Below the pieces are notes generated by a model that ran no database searches, was not told the origin of the DNA, and saw nothing but the letters and a program-made list of their open reading frames with translations. Both the position numbers and the translations under genes were made by a program. DNA of 64,000 bases from Vibrio sp. B1FLJ16 (lineage in GTDB: Bacteria; Pseudomonadota; Gammaproteobacteria; Enterobacterales; Vibrionaceae): assembly GCF_905175385.1 (NCBI RefSeq), contig NZ_HG992750.1, forward strand, positions 1,302,001-1,366,000, in the 5' to 3' direction. Of the stretch, positions 9,049 to 17,840 are shown one piece after another (the stretch's first letter is position 1; every line of letters begins with the position of its first letter).

Positions 9049-9384
9049 ATGTTTAAAGACGTCAGTCAGCAAGACAACCACAAGATGGTGAGTATCTCGG
9101 TTAATGACACAGTACTCCAAGTCCCTGACAGCTATTCAGTCGCAGCCGCTCTTTTAGCCAATGGCTATCGCGCGAATCGACGTTCTGGTGTGTCAGGAGA
9201 GCGACGGGGTTCCTACTGCCTAATGGGTGTTTGCTTCGAATGTTTAGTGGAAATAAACGGCCAACCTAACCAGCAAGGCTGCATGACACAAGTCGTAGAT
9301 GGAATGTCGATTCGCTTTCAACCTCAATATGGTGAAGTGCCACTCACTCAATCGGTGGAACAGGAACAATCTCGATGCAAGTAG
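9049..9384 (+). CDS. Small [2Fe-2S] subunit of the oxidase complex
   Basis: 111 residues, ferredoxin-like. The cysteine pattern GSYCLMGVCFECLVEING and a later GCMTQ form the [2Fe-2S] site seen in HcnA and the gamma subunit of D-hydroxyproline dehydrogenase. It would carry electrons between the two flavin subunits. It starts three bases after the beta-subunit gene and overlaps the next gene by ten bases, so the three are one translationally coupled operon. Confidence 0.85.
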   Translation: MFKDVSQQDNHKMVSISVNDTVLQVPDSYSVAAALLANGYRANRRSGVSGERRGSYCLMGVCFECLVEINGQPNQQGCMTQVVDGMSIRFQPQYGEVPLTQSVEQEQSRCK

Positions 9385-10781
9385 ATTTAGCTATTATTGG
9401 AGCTGGCCCGGCAGGAATGGCGGCGGCTATCGAAGCACAAACCCTTGGGCTTAAAACCGTTCTGTTAGATGAACAAACAATGGTTGGAGGTCAGATCTAC
9501 CGAAACATCGAACGTCCTCAATTACAGAACCAAGCAATTCTGGGAACTGATTATTATCAAGGATCCGAGCTCGCTAAAAGATTCAAAGCAGCAGACTGCC
9601 TGCATATCTCCGGAGCTATGGTTTGGCAGATAGAGCCTGACGGAGCAATATTTTATTCCTGCAATGGTGTGTCGAAAACGCTGCGAGCTCGCCACATTTT
9701 AATCGCCAATGGCGCGCAGGAGCGCCCGGTACCTATCCCTGGTTGGACGCTACCAGGAGTGATGACGGCAGGCTCTGCTCAAGTACTACTGAAAACATCA
9801 GGCATGGCAGCCGAGAATGCGGTATTTGCCGGTAGCGGGCCGTTGCTCTACCTAATCACATGGCAATATCTACAAGCCGGAATTAAGGTTAAAGCACTGC
9901 TCGATACCACGCCAAGAACCAACTACATCAAAGCCCTTAAGAAGATTGGACATGCACTGCAAGGTACTCATTACGTACTCAAAGGGCTTAAGATGATCCA
10001 CGAGATCAAGGCTGCTGGTATTCCTGTAATAAAAAACGTCAAAGACATCGAGGCACTTGGCTGTAAGACCAACGGCTTGGAAGAAGTCCGGTATCGTTCC
10101 AACGGCAACCAAAGCACTATCAAGGCAGATCATTTGTTTTTGCATCAGGGGGTGATTCCCAACATCAATTTAGCGATGGCAAGTCAATGTAAACACGAAT
10201 GGAACTCGCAGCAGCTTTGCTGGCAGCCGAAGGTAGATCGCTGGGGACAAAGCTCCCAGGCTATTATCAGTATCGCCGGTGACAATAACAATATAGGTGG
10301 AGCAACAGCCGCGCAGCTCAGAGGCAGTATTGCAGCCCAACACATCGCTCACTTACTGGATAAACAGAGCGAAGCCCAAAGAGATCAGAATACGTTTCAA
10401 TACAGACATCAATTAAAGCGTGAGCTCGCCTTTCGGCCATTTATAGATATCCTTTATCAGCCCGCAGAACAATTCCGTACGCCCCAGCGTGATGACGTCA
10501 CTGTTTGCCGCTGTGAGGAAGTCAAACTTGGAGATATTCGTAAAGCCGCAGAGCAAGGCTGTATGGGACCAAACCAACTTAAAAGCTTTACTCGCTGCGG
10601 TATGGGGGCATGTCAAGGACGTCAGTGTGGTATCACGGTCTCTGAAGTGATGTCCAAGCTAACCAATCAACCAATTGACACCACGGGTTATTATCGTGTC
10701 CGAGCTCCGATTAAACCCCTGAGTTTAGGTGAGTTGGCCACACTGGCTCCTGATGAAAGTCGCCAAGCCAATAAGCATTAA
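9375..10781 (+). CDS. FAD/NAD(P)-binding alpha subunit (OoxA/HcnB type)
   Basis: 468 residues. An N-terminal FAD motif (LAIIGAGPAGMAAAIEA) is followed by VGGQIYRN, a second nucleotide-binding fold (AVFAGSGPLLYLITWQYLQA), and a C-terminal BFD-like [2Fe-2S] domain with VCRCEEV and TRCGMGACQGRQCG. This is the domain order of the alpha subunit of opine oxidases, cyanide synthase HcnB and D-hydroxyproline dehydrogenase. It should pass electrons from substrate oxidation to the respiratory chain. It is the last gene of the operon; a convergent LysR gene follows after 70 bases. Confidence 0.85.
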   Translation: MQVDLAIIGAGPAGMAAAIEAQTLGLKTVLLDEQTMVGGQIYRNIERPQLQNQAILGTDYYQGSELAKRFKAADCLHISGAMVWQIEPDGAIFYSCNGVSKTLRARHILIANGAQERPVPIPGWTLPGVMTAGSAQVLLKTSGMAAENAVFAGSGPLLYLITWQYLQAGIKVKALLDTTPRTNYIKALKKIGHALQGTHYVLKGLKMIHEIKAAGIPVIKNVKDIEALGCKTNGLEEVRYRSNGNQSTIKADHLFLHQGVIPNINLAMASQCKHEWNSQQLCWQPKVDRWGQSSQAIISIAGDNNNIGGATAAQLRGSIAAQHIAHLLDKQSEAQRDQNTFQYRHQLKRELAFRPFIDILYQPAEQFRTPQRDDVTVCRCEEVKLGDIRKAAEQGCMGPNQLKSFTRCGMGACQGRQCGITVSEVMSKLTNQPIDTTGYYRVRAPIKPLSLGELATLAPDESRQANKH

Positions 10782-10851
10782 TCGGTGTATGTACTGATAA
10801 CCCATCAAGCAGCAAACGTTAGGCGTAGTTGCTCATAGACAAATAGCGGTG

Positions 10852-11781
10852 TCACTCACTTTGACCGGAAGAGATATCGCTGCGCTCCAAAATAATCCCC
10901 TCTTCACTCGCCATAGCAAAAAATGAATCAACAAACAGCTTCACGGAATGAGGAACTGGTCTTAACGACGGAAACAATATACTAAATTGAAAAGGGATCG
11001 TGGGCTTAAAGGGTTTAATACACACATCATGATTCATCTTACGTGCTTGGTTAGCAGTAAAAGGATCCACAATAGCAGCACCTACGCCTTCCGAGACCAA
11101 AGCAGCGGTTGAGCTGGCAAATGATACCTCCAGTAAATCGTTCCGTTTCACGTTGGCTTTTAAAAACGCGGAATCAACCAGTTGTTGGGTACTGTCGGTT
11201 TCGCTGCGGATAAAAGGCACAGAGATAAGGTCTTTTGGCTCTAAATGAGATTTACTACAAAGTGGACTTTCAGGAGGTAAAATACACAGACATGCACACT
11301 TCACTTGAATATGACTGACGCCAGAACTGATCTCATCCACCGCAGCAAAGCCCACATCACAAGATTGAATCTCTGTGCGACGCAAAACCTCTTCAGAGCG
11401 ATATGCTTTTAACGATCCCTTCAACTCCGGGACGTTTTTAATGTATTGGCCCAATAGTTTTGGTAAATAGCTATGCGCCAGCAGCGGAAAGGCAGCAATA
11501 TGAAGGCTTCCCCAATGTCGAGTGCGGATATCACGAGCGCTATCTTCCAATGTATCAAGTGCATTAAATGCTTTTGATACTTCAAAATAGAACGCGCTTC
11601 CCTGAGCAGTAGGAATTAACCGACCTTTGATCCTTTCAAAAAGCTTGAATCCAATTCTATGCTCCAAAGCTGCGATTAATTTGCTTACAGCGGGTTGTGT
11701 CAGATGCAAGCTATTAGATGCGGCAGTCACGGTTCCCAACTCGTAAACGGCTTTGAAAGCGTGGAGTTGCTGAAATTTCAT
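10852..11781 (-). CDS. LysR-family regulator beside the oxidase operon
   Basis: 309 residues, normal LysR length. The DNA-binding region is typical (MKFQQLHAFKAVYELGTVTA, then LTQPAVSKLIAALEHRIGF). The effector domain carries LLEVSFASSTAALVSEGVGA and IVDPF, as in regulators of amino-acid or opine use (OccR, ArgP-like group). It converges on the oxidase operon rather than diverging from it. Inference: it controls the binding protein and the oxidase genes. Confidence 0.85.
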   Translation of the reverse strand: MKFQQLHAFKAVYELGTVTAASNSLHLTQPAVSKLIAALEHRIGFKLFERIKGRLIPTAQGSAFYFEVSKAFNALDTLEDSARDIRTRHWGSLHIAAFPLLAHSYLPKLLGQYIKNVPELKGSLKAYRSEEVLRRTEIQSCDVGFAAVDEISSGVSHIQVKCACLCILPPESPLCSKSHLEPKDLISVPFIRSETDSTQQLVDSAFLKANVKRNDLLEVSFASSTAALVSEGVGAAIVDPFTANQARKMNHDVCIKPFKPTIPFQFSILFPSLRPVPHSVKLFVDSFFAMASEEGIILERSDISSGQSE

Positions 11782-11993
11782 TCAAGTTATCCTTTACGGC
11801 CTATCTACAGATTTTTCCTTATCGAGTAGCGATACAGCATATCGACTATAAGTTTTTAATCAATATGAAGTAATTAGAAACGAGGAACGGGAAGGTTACG
11901 ACGGTTTTCTTTAGTTCAAATTGCTTGAAAAAGGTCGAACAAATTGGAGAAATCAGTTCCATACTTATAAAAAATAGATTCTTCGGAGAGAAC

Positions 11994-12818
11994 ATGTCGC
12001 TGCCTGCTCACATTGACTCATTGTCGATCTACCTCGTTCTTCTGATCATATTCGTACTGATCTGTGCAATTTTTGAATTCGGTTACCGGGCCGCAAGGCA
12101 ACTCTCCGATGAGACTTTTCACCAGTCGATTGGCCCCATGGCGACTGGCTTAGCGAGTCTGCTCGCTTTTATATTAGCGATCACGTTCAGCATGGCGGCG
12201 GTAAAATCCGCTGACCGCAAACAGATAGTCTTAACCGAATCCAATATTATTGGTACCACCGTGCTGAGAACATCGCTACTCCCTGAACCTTACCGAAGCA
12301 AAAGCCGTGAATTATTGCGTGAGTACGTATCACTGCGCATCGTTAAAAACACTTCAGACAACCAGGACTATATATACCAAGCCATCAAACGCAGCGAACA
12401 AATACAAGTTGCTCTGTGGCAGCAAGCGGTAGCGGCACATGAAACCACGCCACCAGCACTAATACTGCTCTACATCAACTCACTCAATGATCTAATTGAT
12501 ATTCACTCAGAGCGTGTCAACAAAGGTATGCGCGGCCGAATACCCGCGAGTATATGGATTACTTTAGGGATACTGACATTCCTAACTATTTCATTAAATG
12601 GCGTTCAGGTGGGAGCACAGCATCAAGGCAGAGCGATGATAGCCGCAATTCCGTTCGCTCTGGCCTTTTCTTTGGTGCTGACATTAATTGTGGAACTAGA
12701 CAGACCTAACCGCAGTATCATCATGATTAGCCAACAACCGCTGATCGATCTGGAAAACAGTCTTGGTAGCCTTATTCAGCCGATGGAAGTAGATACACTG
12801 CCAGCCAAGAAAGAATAG
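11994..12818 (+). CDS. Membrane protein, DUF4239/bestrophin-like
   Basis: 274 residues from the ATG at 11994, chosen because GGAGAG sits seven bases upstream; an in-frame ATG at 11925 adds 23 residues with no ribosome site. Four hydrophobic segments occur, at about residues 10-33, 50-70, 182-202 and 212-232. The conserved-looking GPMATGLASLLAFILAITFS and an ESNIIGTTVLRTSLLP segment match the DUF4239 group of putative bestrophin-like channels. Function unknown. It stands alone. Confidence 0.65.
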   Translation: MSLPAHIDSLSIYLVLLIIFVLICAIFEFGYRAARQLSDETFHQSIGPMATGLASLLAFILAITFSMAAVKSADRKQIVLTESNIIGTTVLRTSLLPEPYRSKSRELLREYVSLRIVKNTSDNQDYIYQAIKRSEQIQVALWQQAVAAHETTPPALILLYINSLNDLIDIHSERVNKGMRGRIPASIWITLGILTFLTISLNGVQVGAQHQGRAMIAAIPFALAFSLVLTLIVELDRPNRSIIMISQQPLIDLENSLGSLIQPMEVDTLPAKKE

Positions 12819-12849
12819 TGCTGGCAATAGTATTGATAGATAAGAAAAT

Positions 12850-12884
12850 GGCTGGAATAATATCGTTAAAGATAATATCCAGCC
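12850..12884. terminator. Bidirectional terminator-like hairpin between convergent genes
   Basis: GGCTGG at 12850 pairs with CCAGCC at 12879, with an AT-rich, mostly paired interior. It sits between the convergent DUF4239-like gene and the ABC permease gene. T-rich flanks on both strands make termination in both directions plausible. Confidence 0.55.
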
Positions 12885-12907
12885 TTCAAAAACAGTTAAG
12901 CGAGCCG

Positions 12908-14644
12908 CTAGTCATCAAACATTAAGTTCACCGCGATTGAAACTAATACCAAACCAAGAATAGGCAGTAGCACCCCCTGAGGTGCGCGCTCTATATAAGG
13001 CAGGTTTTCTGCAATTAGTAAGCCCCACTCTGGTTCTGGCGGTTTCACGCCAAGGCCAATAAAACTTAGTGAAGTTAAACTTAAAGTGATCACAGGCAAT
13101 CGAAGTAGCGCGTGCCTTATTAACGGCGGAAGCACATAAGGTAGCAAGTAATAACGTAATACCCGCCACTGTTTGGTGCCCCAGGTCGGCGCTAAATGTG
13201 TGTATGGCTGTGCTTTGGCTTCCATCAGCAAGCTTGAACAGTGGGCCGCTAAAGGAGCCCAAGAAACTAATACGATAGCAATCAGCGCACTGTCCGGATG
13301 CATCCCTGTCAAACCCGCGACGAGCAAGCCAGCAACAATGTATGGTATGCCTTTTGTTATCTCGATAAGCCCTTGGCTAAAGCGAGTAGCAAACCCGAGC
13401 TGCAATCCAATCACAAAGCAGAGAAATGTCGCCAATAAACCCATCTTCAGGGTCGACAACATTCCTCCTCCGACTCTCGCTAATAAATCACGACCTACCG
13501 CATCAGCACCAAATGGTGCAGCAAAGCTTGGTGGTGCTAAACGGCTAAACTGGATCAGGTATGGGTCACGTAGCAAAGCCCAGCCAACACAGCCCGCTAA
13601 TAAAACAAAAATCGCACCGCTCACCGCACGCTTGATTTTATTCTGCGTAAAACGAAACGTACTGTGGCTGCTGATAAGCTTACCGCTGGAAACGCTATGA
13701 CCGAGTAACCAGCGTTGGAGCAAAATACTTGCGCTGCTGATCAGGATAGAAAAGACCAGGAGTACTAATAACCCAGCCTGTAACACAGGTAAATCTTGTG
13801 ACTTAGCCGCACCTAAGATCAAACGGCCAATGCCTGGGATCGAGAAGACTTGTTCGACAGCAACAGCGCCGCCAGTCAAGCCAATCACAATCATCGCGAT
13901 TTGCGGAATAAGATTACTCAGCGCTCGCCACAGAGCAAAACGCAAAATTTGGAGTTTACTCACATTGGCAGAAAGCCAGGTGATGACCCAAGGTTCATTC
14001 AATACCCGTTTTAAGCTGTCACTGAGTAGACGACTAAACAACCCACTTGCAGGCAGAGCCAGAGCCAAACTCGGTAACCAGAGATTTTGTAACCCTTGCC
14101 AACCAAAAGGTGGAAACCAACCTAACCAGATCGAAAACACCAAGATCAGCAGCGCGGCGACTACGTATTCCGGTAAAGAAACCAGTACCGAACTCAAGCT
14201 ATTGTGGTTATTGTCGAGGCGATTTTTCTGCCAACGATTGACGGTATAGAACACACTAACGGTGCATAACACAAAGGTCATACCGAGCGCGCTCATCATC
14301 AACAGTAATGAGGTCTTAGCGGTGTGCTGAATACTTTGCATAACGGGCGAACCATCCACCCAAGAGATGCCAAAATCTCCCTGCAACGCTAATCTAAGCC
14401 AGTCCCACAAACGTTCATAGACACTGCGATCCAGTTGCAAATCATCACGAATGGATTGCAGTGCTTCCGCAGTCAATAGCTGATTTGCACCAGCACGGGC
14501 GCGTAAAATCGCCTGAGCAGGATCGATGCCAGCAATATCCGGCATCAGTCCAACCAAAATGACCACCACACTAAGTGCTATGATACGTGATAACCAAGGC
14601 ATACATGCGTTCAAACTCGAACGCATGTAAACAGGAAGTACCAT
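12908..14644 (-). CDS. Fused DppB-DppC-type ABC importer permease
   Basis: 578 residues, about twice the normal permease length. The first half (residues 1-310) follows the DppB/NikB plan, with LQGDFGISWVDGSPV, VSLPEYVVAALLILVFSIWL and QVFSIPGIGRLILGAAKSQD. The second half (about 330-578) follows the DppC/NikC plan, with APFGADAVGRDLLARVGGG, the EAA-like loop near AAHCSSLLMEAKAQ, and SLSFIGLGVKPPEPEWG. So both membrane subunits of a peptide/opine/nickel-type importer are made as one chain. It is the last gene of the operon, four bases after the binding-protein gene. The C-terminus (NLMFDD) is short compared with DppC. Confidence 0.85.
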   Translation of the reverse strand: MVLPVYMRSSLNACMPWLSRIIALSVVVILVGLMPDIAGIDPAQAILRARAGANQLLTAEALQSIRDDLQLDRSVYERLWDWLRLALQGDFGISWVDGSPVMQSIQHTAKTSLLLMMSALGMTFVLCTVSVFYTVNRWQKNRLDNNHNSLSSVLVSLPEYVVAALLILVFSIWLGWFPPFGWQGLQNLWLPSLALALPASGLFSRLLSDSLKRVLNEPWVITWLSANVSKLQILRFALWRALSNLIPQIAMIVIGLTGGAVAVEQVFSIPGIGRLILGAAKSQDLPVLQAGLLVLLVFSILISSASILLQRWLLGHSVSSGKLISSHSTFRFTQNKIKRAVSGAIFVLLAGCVGWALLRDPYLIQFSRLAPPSFAAPFGADAVGRDLLARVGGGMLSTLKMGLLATFLCFVIGLQLGFATRFSQGLIEITKGIPYIVAGLLVAGLTGMHPDSALIAIVLVSWAPLAAHCSSLLMEAKAQPYTHLAPTWGTKQWRVLRYYLLPYVLPPLIRHALLRLPVITLSLTSLSFIGLGVKPPEPEWGLLIAENLPYIERAPQGVLLPILGLVLVSIAVNLMFDD

Positions 14645-14648
14645 CTGA

Positions 14649-16163
14649 TTAGTCTACTTGAGTAAACTGGTCAACTAGGCGACGCTCTCGCGGATCGCGA
14701 TGCGCACCTTTCACTTTCGCACTCTCGCCTTGAATCACACGTTCATGCAGAAGCGGAATCGCAGCAAATTGCTCAAGAATTTTGTTCTCTACATCAATGA
14801 TCGCTTTCTGACGTAATTCACCTAGCGGTTGGCGATCAGCATGTTTTAACGCCGCATCCACTTCTTCAGAACAGAAAAGACCAAGGTTGAATGAGCCTTT
14901 ACAACCATAATCACTTTGCATATACGCTACTGGGTCACCAGAGTCCAGAACGGTTGCACGCGATAGCAAGAATGCGTCAAACTTGCCTGATAGTGCATCG
15001 TTTTCAATTTGCGCATATTCACGGATATCCAAATTAACCACGAACCCTGCTGCTTCTAACTGCTGCTTAAGCAGTACCGCAACTTCTGGAAGTTCAGCAC
15101 GATCAGTGAATGTACCGATAGTGATCTTTTCTCCATTGGCTTTAAAATCACCAACCAATTCAGCACGAGGGTATTCTTGACGAACAGGCTCAGCCCACGC
15201 CAGCGCTGGACCTAATAAGCCTTTGGCTAAATCGGCATGATTCTCATACACCGTTTTCACAATTTGCTCACGGTCAACCGCTTGTGTTGCTGCTTTGCGC
15301 AATTCAATCTTACTAAATACGTCTGACTTATTGTTCAGGTAAAGCGTATTGGTACGAGGCATCGCCACTTCGTGTAGTTGAGACTGATCCATGGTTGCAA
15401 TTTGCGATACAGGCACAGCTTCCACTACGTCAGCTTCGCCAGTACGAAGTGCTGCAGCGCGGGCAAAACCATCTGGCACGTATTGCGCAAAGATGCGGTC
15501 AATTTTCGCTTTTTCGCCCCAGTAGCCATCAAAACGTTCTAGCTTAGCGCTGCTTGTACCGTTGATCTCAGTCAGCGCAAACGGACCTGTTCCCGCATTG
15601 GTTGGTATTACTCGACCGTTTTCTTGGTATGCTGCACCCGACAAAATCGCTAGCTGCGGGCTAGATAAACGACTTGGCAGCAGTGGATCATTAAATGTGG
15701 TTTTGATTTCCACGGTGAAATCATCCAATGCACTCACTTGCCATTCAATACCGTCCAAGATGCGTGGCTTAGGTGCTGCTTTCAACGCTTTTTGTAATGA
15801 ATTAACCACAGCTTTGGCATCTAAAGCAGAACCATCATGGAACTTAACGCCTTGACGAATTTTGAACTGCCAAAGGTTATCTTCAACTTGGTTCCACTCT
15901 GTTGCCAGCATTGGCTCGGCAACCGACTTATCACTGAGGTTCACTAGTGTTTCTGCAGTACTCCAGCGAGAAAGCTTAAACGCATCATCTGATAACGGTG
16001 ACAGTCCGCTTCTCGGCGGTTGTAACATCGCAATTCTGATTTCAGACGCTTGCTTTGCTGCTGCGTTTTCTACTTTTGATTGAGTTTCGCCAGAATCAAA
16101 ACAACCTGTCAGTAAAGAGCCTAAAACTAGCGTCAATGCCAATTTAGGAGTATTAAGATGCAT
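14649..16163 (-). CDS. ABC importer substrate-binding lipoprotein (SBP family 5)
   Basis: 504 residues from the ATG at 16163, which has GGAG nine bases upstream. The N-terminus is a lipoprotein signal with lipobox LLTGC, so the mature protein is anchored by Cys. The body shows the family 5 pattern used for oligopeptides, opines or nickel: WNQVEDNLWQFKIRQGVKFH, DGSALDAKAVVNSLQKAL and NAGTGPFALTEI. It follows the two ATPase genes and overlaps the second by 11 bases. The ligand is unknown. The gene set (two ATPases, SBP, fused permease) is a complete importer. Confidence 0.85.
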   Translation of the reverse strand: MHLNTPKLALTLVLGSLLTGCFDSGETQSKVENAAAKQASEIRIAMLQPPRSGLSPLSDDAFKLSRWSTAETLVNLSDKSVAEPMLATEWNQVEDNLWQFKIRQGVKFHDGSALDAKAVVNSLQKALKAAPKPRILDGIEWQVSALDDFTVEIKTTFNDPLLPSRLSSPQLAILSGAAYQENGRVIPTNAGTGPFALTEINGTSSAKLERFDGYWGEKAKIDRIFAQYVPDGFARAAALRTGEADVVEAVPVSQIATMDQSQLHEVAMPRTNTLYLNNKSDVFSKIELRKAATQAVDREQIVKTVYENHADLAKGLLGPALAWAEPVRQEYPRAELVGDFKANGEKITIGTFTDRAELPEVAVLLKQQLEAAGFVVNLDIREYAQIENDALSGKFDAFLLSRATVLDSGDPVAYMQSDYGCKGSFNLGLFCSEEVDAALKHADRQPLGELRQKAIIDVENKILEQFAAIPLLHERVIQGESAKVKGAHRDPRERRLVDQFTQVD

Positions 16164-17070
16164 AGGATACTTCTCCGATAGTACTATTAAATTTATTGCT
16201 GCGGTGCTGAGCACTGAGCAGCGCTTTAGTTACAAAATGTGTTGGATTACTTACCAAGCTTTGCGATTCGCTGTGTTCAACCACACGGCCTTTATCTAAA
16301 ACAAGAATGTCATCGCACAATGCCTGCGCTGCGCCTAAGTCATGAGTGACCAGAATAAGACGCATGTGGCGGGATTTTTGAAGCTCAGTAAACAAGTCAA
16401 TAATTTGCTGGCGGCTAACTGGGTCAAGGCTACTTGTCGGCTCATCGGCGACAAGAATACATGGCTCGACAATCAGCGCTCTCGCTATCGCCACACGCTG
16501 CGCTTGACCGACAGACAACTGCTGTGGATTGCGATCCAAAAGCGATAGGTCTAAACCGACATCTTGCAGCACTTTTTCTACTTTTTCGTTCTGCCCCTGA
16601 CAGCCATCGATATTGTTCAATGCCTCAGTGAGGATCTGCCGAACCGTGTAATAAGGATTTAAGCTCGATTGCGGCTCTTGCGGGATCAATTGAATGTGTT
16701 TACACAATTCATGACGCTGTTTCGCTGAGCTTTTTGAAAGCGGATAACCACAAACGTACACCTCACCTACACTCGGCTGTCTGAGTCCAAATAGCAGCTC
16801 AATCAAGGTTGATTTGCCCGCCCCTGATGGACCAACGATGGCAATGTTGTTGGTTTCAATTACCAAATCTAATTGGTCTAGCGCTTTAAACGGTTTACCA
16901 CCCAACCAACGCGGTTTGGAATAATACTGCACCGTCACTTGATCAAAACGCACTTGGGCAGACGTAGGTTGATGTTGCTTATTCAAAATAGGCTCCAAAG
17001 ACCGGATTAAGGAAGTAACTTCGCCAATTGTTGGCAGAAAAGATGTTGGCTTTGGGAAATGGCATGCCAT
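16153..17070 (-). CDS. ABC importer ATPase (DppF/OppF type)
   Basis: Up to 305 residues from the ATG at 17070, although the first 40 residues overlap the upstream ATPase gene by 64 bases and may not be used; a rare start nearer 16990 is possible. The ATPase core is clear: Walker A GPSGAGKST, Q-loop, signature LSVGQAQRVAIARAL (SVGQ instead of SGGQ), Walker B CILVADEPTSSLD and the switch HDLGAA. It pairs with the next ATPase to drive the fused permease. Confidence 0.85.
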   Translation of the reverse strand: MACHFPKPTSFLPTIGEVTSLIRSLEPILNKQHQPTSAQVRFDQVTVQYYSKPRWLGGKPFKALDQLDLVIETNNIAIVGPSGAGKSTLIELLFGLRQPSVGEVYVCGYPLSKSSAKQRHELCKHIQLIPQEPQSSLNPYYTVRQILTEALNNIDGCQGQNEKVEKVLQDVGLDLSLLDRNPQQLSVGQAQRVAIARALIVEPCILVADEPTSSLDPVSRQQIIDLFTELQKSRHMRLILVTHDLGAAQALCDDILVLDKGRVVEHSESQSLVSNPTHFVTKALLSAQHRSNKFNSTIGEVSYAS

Positions 17071-17765
17071 GGTTCGCCATAAGCGACCACGCTGTTGTCA
17101 GCAATCACCAGAATTTTATCGCACGCCAGAGCGGCAGAGAGATCATGTGTGATCAGCAGACCGCTGATGTCACGTTGTTTGACGCTAGTATGGAACAGCT
17201 CAAGAATTTCAGCTTCGGTGATTGGGTCGAGTGCACTGGTTGGCTCATCAGCGATGATGAGATTCGCACTACCAAGTAAAGCAATAGCGATACAAATTCT
17301 CTGACGCTGGCCACCAGATAACTGACTCGGATACAATTTAAGTATCGAAACGGGTTCAGCAAACCCTAACTGAGCGAGTAGAGACAATACAGTCTCTCGA
17401 TTTGCTGAACTTAAACGAGTTTTGTTGCCAGTTAGAGCTAAGCATAACTGTTGCCCTACCGATGCCAAAGGATTCAACGCTTTTAACGCATCTTGAAAAA
17501 TAACGGCTGGACGTTGTAATGCCGAGCGTTGCAGCATAGAAAGCTCACTAACTTCAACTGTGTTTAGATCGATGTTACCTTCAGCAGAAATGTCGGATGG
17601 CAGAAACCCAGCGACCGCTTTCGACAGCATCGACTTACCAATGCCCGACGGCCCCATAATTGCAATAACTTCGCCTTGGCAGAGATCGAAAGAGATATCA
17701 CTGAAAAACGTACGCTTAGAATCAGCGAGACTAAGTTTATTGACTGAAAGAATTGGTTGAGGCAT
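17007..17765 (-). CDS. ABC importer ATPase (DppD/OppD type)
   Basis: 252 residues with Walker A GPSGIGKS, signature LSGGQRQRICIAIALLG, Walker B LIIADEPTSALD and switch histidine THDLSAA. It lacks the long C-terminal oligopeptide-transporter extension and Cys cluster often found in DppD. It is the first gene of the four-gene importer operon; the MATE gene follows 75 bases away on the same strand but appears separate. Confidence 0.85.
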   Translation of the reverse strand: MPQPILSVNKLSLADSKRTFFSDISFDLCQGEVIAIMGPSGIGKSMLSKAVAGFLPSDISAEGNIDLNTVEVSELSMLQRSALQRPAVIFQDALKALNPLASVGQQLCLALTGNKTRLSSANRETVLSLLAQLGFAEPVSILKLYPSQLSGGQRQRICIAIALLGSANLIIADEPTSALDPITEAEILELFHTSVKQRDISGLLITHDLSAALACDKILVIADNSVVAYGEPWHAISQSQHLFCQQLAKLLP

Positions 17766-17840
17766 CTCGATAACAACGTTTTAATGTAATAATATAACAT
17801 AACAATGCTATCACGAGAGTCTAACGAAGGGAACCTCACC

